Shown one piece after another: positions 56,865 to 64,000 of a DNA stretch of 64,000 nucleotides. Position 1 is the first letter of the stretch, and each line of letters begins with the position of its first letter. Origin of the DNA: Dichomitus squalens LYAD-421 SS1 (Eukaryota; Basidiomycota; Agaricomycetes; Polyporales; Polyporaceae); NCBI RefSeq assembly GCF_000275845.1, contig NW_006766884.1, forward strand, positions 1,730,357 to 1,794,356. Reading direction: 5' to 3'. A model generated the notes under the pieces. It made no database searches. It had not been told where the DNA came from and worked only from the letters and a program-made list of their open reading frames with translations. Made by a program: the position numbers and the translations under genes.

Positions 56865-58414
56865 ATGGCTACGTGAGTCTTCGTCCACATTGGATCCTAG
56901 GACGATCTGGCATGCTAAAATCATGTTCCTGTAGCGAAGGATCTCTCCAGGACCTCCAGGAGAATGAGATTGAGTCCAATTGGGACCAGATTGTCGACAA
57001 GTAAGTGCATATAGTAGCGGGGCGTGCGCGATCGGGGAACTGAATTCCTTTTCAAAGCTTCGACAACATGGAACTGAAGCCCGAACTTCTCCGTGGTATC
57101 TACGCCTACGGGTGAGTCCCTCTTTCGACACCAGCCGCTGCCCCCAAATTCAAGTATCGACTGCGCTCTAGATTCGAGCGTCCGTCTGCTATCCAGCAGC
57201 GTGCTATCGTCCCTGTTATCAAGGGCCACGACGTCATCGCGCAGGCCCAGTCCGGTACTGGCAAGACCGCGACCTTCTCCATCTCCATCCTCCAAAAGCT
57301 TGACCCTGCCATCAAGGGCACCCAGGCCCTCATCCTTGCGCCCACTCGTGAGCTTGCTCAACAGATCCAAAAGGTCGTCATCGCCCTCGGCGACTACATG
57401 AATATTGAGTGCCACGCGTGCGTCGGCGGCACGAATGTCCGTGAGGACATGGCGAAGCTCCAGGAGGGCGTCCAGATCGTTGTCGGTACTCCTGGTCGTG
57501 TATTCGATATGATCAACCGTCGCGCGCTCCGTACTGACAACATCAAGATCTTCTGTCTCGACGAGGCTGATGAGATGTTGTCTCGTGGTTTCAAGGACCA
57601 GATCTACGAGGTCTTCCAGCTCCTTCCCCAGGACACTCAGGTCGTCCTGCTCTCGGCTACGATGCCCGCTGATGTGTTGGAAGTGACGAAGAAGTTCATG
57701 CGCGACCCCGTCCGTATCCTCGTCAAGCGTGACGAGTTGACGCTCGAGGGTATCAAGCAATTCTACATTGCCGTCGAGAAAGAGGAGTGGAAGCTGGACA
57801 CGCTTTGCGATCTTTACGAGACTGTCACTATCACCCAGGCCGTCATCTTCTGCAACACGAGGAGGAAGGTCGACTGGCTCACGGAGAAGATGCACTCGCG
57901 GGAGTTCACTGTCTCTGCCATGGTGAGTGTTCAGACGTCATAAACGCGACCTGGGTTAGCCGACGATTTACGTTTCCTACAGCATGGTGACATGGACCAG
58001 AAGCAGCGTGAGCTGCTGATGAAGGAGTTCCGTTCCGGCTCCTCCCGTGTTTTGATCACAACGGATCTGCTTGCGCGTGGCATTGACGTGCAGCAGGTTT
58101 CGCTCGTCATCAACTACGATTTGCCTACGAACCGCGAGAACTACATCCACCGCATTGGTCGTGGGGGTCGTTTCGGACGGAAGGGCGTGGCTATCAACTT
58201 TGTTACCACGGAGGATGTGCGCATGCTGCGCGATATCGAACGTAAGTGACATGCTTCTTCTGGAGAACGTGCAGTGGGACTGAACGCTACTTCCTTAGAA
58301 TTCTACAACACCCAGATTGATGAGATGCCTCTGAACGTCGCGTAAGTGGCGGTTATTTACTGTGCAAAGCGTACTGGATATTAACACAATGATGGCTGCA
58401 GCGACCTGATTTAG
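56865..58414 (+). CDS. TIF1: Translation initiation factor eIF4A, DEAD-box RNA helicase
   Basis: ATP-dependent helicase of the cap-binding complex that unwinds 5' UTRs. Seven exons give about 397 aa. All motifs are visible in order: Q motif FERPSAIQQ, motif I AQSGTGKT, Ia PTRELAQQ, Ib [35 protein letters not shown] and [13 protein letters not shown], ending EMPLNVADLI. The first coding exon is 8 nt (ATGGCTAC) and the last supplies only the final codons after GTC GC. Codon use is strongly biased to C-ending codons, fitting high expression. eIF4A-III is less likely because of the N-terminus ([19 protein letters not shown]) and C-terminus. Confidence 0.96.
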
Positions 58415-59327
58415 ATTTTATATTCGCCTTGCTGTTCCCTATTTGTAACATCGCACACTCGCCATCAACATCGTCCTGATATCGCCTGCGGATCAAAAGC
58501 GCACAGTCGTCCATCGTCTCTCAGCATCTTGCCATTACAATCGATCGCCATCGTCACCCGTCGTATACTCCCTCGCCCTCCACAGCACCTGCCATTGCCC
58601 GTCGCCATCACCACGAGACTAGTGTACCAGCGCACTGAAACGCCTTTTGTTGTATATGCCCCGTACTGTGGTCTGGTTTCCTGATGTCTGCTGCGTGTTT
58701 GTGTATATGTATGCCCCGAAGACAGTACGATTCGATGATAATGATGATGATGACGATGATATATCTATTCTGATGAGTGTGCTGCGCGTTCAGGAATGGG
58801 CAATCAGTGATGTGCAGTGTCGGGCGGGGGCCAGGCACGGCTGAGGCTGTTGGGGGGGGGGGCGTCTGAGTGGGCAGGAATGGGAATGGCGGGGGCGGTG
58901 GCGGCTGTCAAGGCCACACTCCTCAAAACAGGCCGGCTGTTCGCTTGCGCGGGCGACAGCTGCCCAGTCCCTGCTACCCGCTCGTGCCTCCGACTCCCGA
59001 CTACCGAGCAGTCGTCTGATTAACGACTTGGGCACCTCCTATTTATTGTCCGTCCCATGTCCACCTCCCGCTAGCATAGGCCGCCTTCGCCTTCGCTCGT
59101 TCTCCCGCCACTTCAACTTTCTTCATTCCAATCCCGACCCTTTATTCTTTACGCTTTCTCGACGAGCTTGGGCCACACCACCCGCACAGCAACCAGCCTC
59201 AGACCAGGCCCCATCCGCCTTTTCTTCATATAAGTTATTATATATGGTCAGCAGCCCCTCATTCTCGTCCTTCCTTCTCGTCCGCTCACTCACGCCACAT
59301 CTCCGCCCTGCTGGTCAGATATTACAC
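58415..59327. other. Intergenic region with simple repeats and DUSP promoter
   Basis: Contains the eIF4A 3' UTR, a GAT-type microsatellite (about 58735-58760), a poly-G run (about 58850-58862), and a TATA-like TATAAG at 59229-59234, about 95 bp before the phosphatase start used here. Confidence 0.5.
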
Positions 59328-59951
59328 ATGCCTCAACTCTCGCTCTGCACTTCAATCGCGCAACTTCCGCGCTCCGCCCTCTACGGCGACGCGTCCTCCC
59401 CGGCGCCCTCGCCACTCCAGCCGGAACCCCCTGCGCAAATCACCGAGAACGTCTTCCTCGGCGACCTATCTGCAGCCGAGTCCCCAGAGATCCTCACCGC
59501 TCTAGGCATCACGCACGTCCTTAGCGTCATGTCCGGGCACGTCGCGCTTCCCTCCCACTCTGAGCTCCCCCACCTCCCCCCATACCAGCCCCTCCAACGG
59601 ATGCAGGTCCAGGTACAAGACCACCCGTTCGTTGAGCTCGCCTCACACCTTCCCCGGACCACCGCATGGATAGCAAACGCCCTCCGGGACCCGCACGCGC
59701 GTGTGCTGGTCCACTGTGTGCAAGGCATCAGCCGGAGCGCAACCGTGGCCGCCGCCTACCTCATGGCGACCAGGGGCCTCTCGCCCGTCGCAGCGGTGGC
59801 TCGGGTGAAGGAGCTCCGACAATGCGCGAATCCGAATGAGGGTTTCAGGGGGCAGCTGCTCGAGTACGAGCAGTGTCTGCTGAAGAACCGCGCGCGCGAG
59901 CACTACTCACATGCACATTCGTACAGGCAGGTGCGAGGCGAGCTGCGGTAG
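59328..59951 (+). CDS. Dual-specificity protein phosphatase
   Basis: A 207-aa single-exon DUSP that removes phosphate from Tyr and Ser/Thr. ITENVFLGDLSAAESPEILT and LGITHVLSVMS form the N-terminal strand-helix. VQVQDHPFVELASHL holds the general-acid Asp. VLVHCVQGISRSATVAAAYL is the HCx5R active site with catalytic Cys and Arg, followed by ANPNEGFRGQLLEYEQCL, the typical closing helix. No MAP-kinase-binding or carbohydrate-binding domain, so it is an atypical small DUSP; substrate unknown. An in-frame ATG at 59244 would lie only 10 bp after the TATA-like box, so 59328 is preferred. Confidence 0.9.
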   Translation: MPQLSLCTSIAQLPRSALYGDASSPAPSPLQPEPPAQITENVFLGDLSAAESPEILTALGITHVLSVMSGHVALPSHSELPHLPPYQPLQRMQVQVQDHPFVELASHLPRTTAWIANALRDPHARVLVHCVQGISRSATVAAAYLMATRGLSPVAAVARVKELRQCANPNEGFRGQLLEYEQCLLKNRAREHYSHAHSYRQVRGELR

Positions 59952-61557
59952 GCGATGCTTCGCATTGGCCGGATGAAAGCCTCCTCCAAGTCGTGCGTCC
60001 GACTGCAGCCACAGTCGTTTGCATGGATGCAGGCCCGATGTCGTAACGGCGACATACGGCCTGCTTCTTTTGAGGTCAGCTAGCTGTGTTGCCATTGCTT
60101 TCTATGCCGACATAACTATTGCTATTGTTCGGTGTAATATGCCCTTCTTATGCTCGTTCTATCCGTTAGTTCGGCCTTCACTATTTCTACGTTCTCTACT
60201 GTCATTTCTCAGCTCCATATTATCAATTGTCGGACTCACACCGTCGTCCTCGCTCTACGCGCTACACTACATGATATGTCGCCATTATCCAAGCCTTTGG
60301 AATGAAAAGCACCATAATATCCGACCACTCGGGCCGGGGTGGTATTATCCACTTACTGTAAAACGCGATACCCATGTACATAATCATACACTACGTGTCG
60401 TTGTCATTGAGAAGAAAGAAAGTTCGAGAAGTCTCTCCTAGGGATGCGGAACGTACTTAGATTGATCGCGCCTCTATTGACTGATGGCGTGCCAGAGTGC
60501 AGCACTCGTGTGCTTGCACCCAACATTCCACATCGCCCACAGTCCTCCATCTGACGCTGCGTCAGCCACCAAGTGTCTTGTCACTTCCCAAAAAGTTACT
60601 GACCAGTGTCATGTGCCAATGACCAGGCTGCCATTTGAACATGCATCCCTCTAAAGGAGTCTGGACGTCGCGGGACGCCGCCACCAGAGGGAAAGCGATG
60701 CAAGCAAGCCGATAAATTGAGGCCCACGGCAGCGTCCGTGCAGGCTTTTGATTGCATTCTTGCGTCACACACAAGATCTTTGGTCCCTGGAAGATCGCTC
60801 GCTTGGCGTTCTGACAGCCTCCATCAGCCCTAGGCATCTCAGCTGTTCTTTGCTCCGTCGTCGCGCAACATCGACCGTGTATTTCGGGGCTTGATATCAG
60901 ACGTCGGGCCGGATGATCTGGGAACATCGACGTGCGGCGCTGGCTCGGGCGCGTTCAGGCGGTACACGTATGAAACGAACAGTTGGACATACAGAGCAGG
61001 AGACGTGTTGGCGGAACCGATTTGCATATGCACGTTCCAAGGGCGCAACAGAACTCATTGGAGCTCGACGGGGAGGATGGAGCATCGGATGATCCGTGCT
61101 TCGATCAACTGTGGCTGGAAGTTCCAGGGAAGCAGGGTTTTAACCACCCGCCCACAGAACGTGTCACGGCCGGACATGGCACTGACCCGGACTTGTGCTA
61201 CCTTGTGGGTGGCAATCGGGGAAGCACATTGGCGTTCCATGAGTGCTTTCTAGTTGAACGCGTAGCATCGGACCGGCTCGAGAACAGTTTTGCAGCAGAC
61301 CCGTTGTGCACGCCTTCGAAACGCGCAAGTTCGGTGGAACACCACCTCCTCGTCCACAAAACTTCCTATCCTGGTTTCCGTGAAACTCACGTGTACAGCT
61401 ACATAATACAGTACATACAGAACTACCGTTGTCCACGAGGCTCCTACACACAGCAAATAAGACCATAATAAAACGACCGTCCACGCCACAACGTCAGCGC
61501 CTAAAGCATCCGGCGTCCTTCGTACAGCGCGCCAGCGGTGAGAGCACGCGGTTTGCT
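59952..61557. other. Convergent intergenic region
   Basis: 1.6 kb between the phosphatase and Rab 3' ends. T/C-rich DUSP 3' flank first, then unrecognised sequence with overlapping short frames. No gene supported. Confidence 0.4.
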
Positions 61558-62903
<1,346 letters not shown>

Positions 62904-63296
62904 AACACAATTTATCCTCTATAGGGTATGAATGGGTGTCGGATGTCAAGAGTCAGAGAGCTGCGGTATCCCTGGAGAATAGAGGTGTGCCGAGTCGAAG
63001 TAGCGGTAGCGCTAGAGAGGTGTAGAAGGTCACGATGAACGCTGCAAGCAGTACAAGTCGTAATCAGAGCTCAGAGAACGCGTTTGTGAGCCAAAGAACA
63101 GGCAGAGGTGTGAGGGAGCAGGGAAAAGGTCGTTGTCGTCGTAAGGCGTGGAGTGCTGCAAGGTCCGGGAGTCGCGACGTCGCCAGAGCCACCGCGCACG
63201 TGGCGGTTCGGAGCTACCCGGGAACCCTCAGCTCTGCGCCTGGCAGTCCCAGGGCGACCGCAACTATCCAGCTCATTCAAAAACTCTTCCGCCACC
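62904..63296. promoter_or_regulatory. Divergent promoter, Rab / ATP synthase epsilon
   Basis: 393 bp between opposite start codons. The ATP15 start has a strong context, GCCACCATGA. No other element recognised. Confidence 0.5.
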
Positions 63297-63821
63297 ATGA
63301 GCAGTGCTACCTGGCGCAACGTCTTCACGTACGTCTTGGATCTATTCACCCAGTGTCATCTGACTGCGACATGCGGCGCACTGGGGACCGTTCGCTGGCT
63401 GGCAACTGACGCGACTGCGTTCCCTGGTGACTCTGCAGGTACAACAAGTACACCCAGATTGCGGCACGCGCCCTCCGTGCTTCGCTCAAAGAGGAGCAAC
63501 GTGTCATTGCTGAGAAGCGTGGCTTGACAATCCTCCGCTACCAGCACTGGGAGAACGGCCAGGGTGGCCCTCAGGTGCGTGGTCTTCGATAACGCTGTTC
63601 TCGACGTAGGCTCACCATGCCTCCGTCTGTCTGTCTTTCCTCTCCATTGTCCCGGGACACTCGATGCTGCTTGGTCTCGGCGCCTTACCATATGCCGAAA
63701 CCCCGCCCTCAATTTTTCATTGGACAACCCCCTCCTCAACGGTGTTTCCTCGACGCCGCTGTTTCAGACTTACCTCAACCCTCCGCCCGAGGCTGACGCT
63801 GCCAAGAAAGCAGCAGTTTAG
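63297..63821 (+). CDS. ATP15: Mitochondrial ATP synthase F1 epsilon subunit
   Basis: Small stalk subunit of mitochondrial F1, packed against the gamma and delta subunits. Three exons give 73 aa: MSSATWRNVFT, then YNKYTQIAARALRASLKEEQ, RVIAEKRGLTILRYQHWENG, and a last exon TYLNPPPEADAAKKAAV. The order W-R-x-x-x-T-Y-x-x-Y and the basic-acidic helix are family hallmarks, and length fits (60-75 aa). No cleaved presequence is expected in this subunit. Intron 2 is about 190 bp, long for this window. Confidence 0.92.
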
Positions 63822-64000
63822 GGCAACACCATGTACGGGTTTGGAACGCTGTATTAGACCCTAGAAATGCGTCACACTTCTTCTGCGTGATCAATGTTTC
63901 CAGTGTCCACCTTCCCGTTCTAACGACAGCCATCAATCTTGAGAAGATGCGCCGTCCGACTGGTGCATCCAGTTCTATTTCCTCGGATGAGTGATCTTGA
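63822..64000. other. Window end, ATP15 3' flank
   Basis: Presumed 3' UTR and start of the next interval. No feature seen. Confidence 0.4.

Overview
The window is nuclear DNA of a filamentous basidiomycete, probably an agaricomycete (mushroom or bracket fungus). Genes carry many short GT-AG introns, mostly 50-70 bp. The protein set includes F-box proteins of the kind expanded in Agaricomycetes, a GroES-like reductase, an Mtr-type amino-acid permease and mitochondrial ATP synthase epsilon. I see no prokaryotic or viral genes. Gene models below were made by joining exons by hand at GT-AG borders that keep the frame and the family motifs.

Layout: 1-13.7 kb holds the 3' end of a zinc-type dehydrogenase, a choline-transporter-like membrane protein, an F-box/LRR-like protein, a type II membrane GT8 glycosyltransferase, a 13-exon AAAP amino-acid permease and a short-chain dehydrogenase. 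13.7-31.7 kb is gene-poor. It has one convincing gene (a disordered protein at 20.0-21.1 kb), a GTGGTTGC minisatellite between 50-bp direct repeats, and long stretches where I recognise nothing. 31.8-40.6 kb holds two paralogous F-box proteins around a GroES-like reductase, cytosolic glutamyl-tRNA synthetase and a metallophosphoesterase. 40.6-43 kb is repeat-bearing spacer. 43-48.9 kb holds 2-isopropylmalate synthase (LEU4) tail-to-tail with ATP phosphoribosyltransferase (HIS1), then an alpha/beta-hydrolase-like gene. 50.6-53.8 kb is a decayed LEU4 copy broken by a hAT-like inverted-repeat element and an assembly gap. 54.4-64 kb is housekeeping: SF3B2, eIF4A, a dual-specificity phosphatase, a Rab GTPase and ATP synthase epsilon.

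Three gene pairs are head-to-head over 300-400 bp (GluRS/metallophosphoesterase, SF3B2/eIF4A, Rab/ATP15). LEU4 and HIS1 both have TGACTC sites upstream, as expected for Gcn4/CPC1-type general amino-acid control.

Most notable: LEU4 has two complete tandem leucine-regulatory domains (803 aa). A LEU4 pseudogene nearby was hit by a non-autonomous hAT element with a perfect 24-bp TIR and an 8-bp target duplication. HIS1 contains a 12-nt microexon. The Rab has Thr in place of the switch II Gln. The hydrolase-like protein has Gly where the nucleophile Ser is expected. I found no wholly new multi-gene system.
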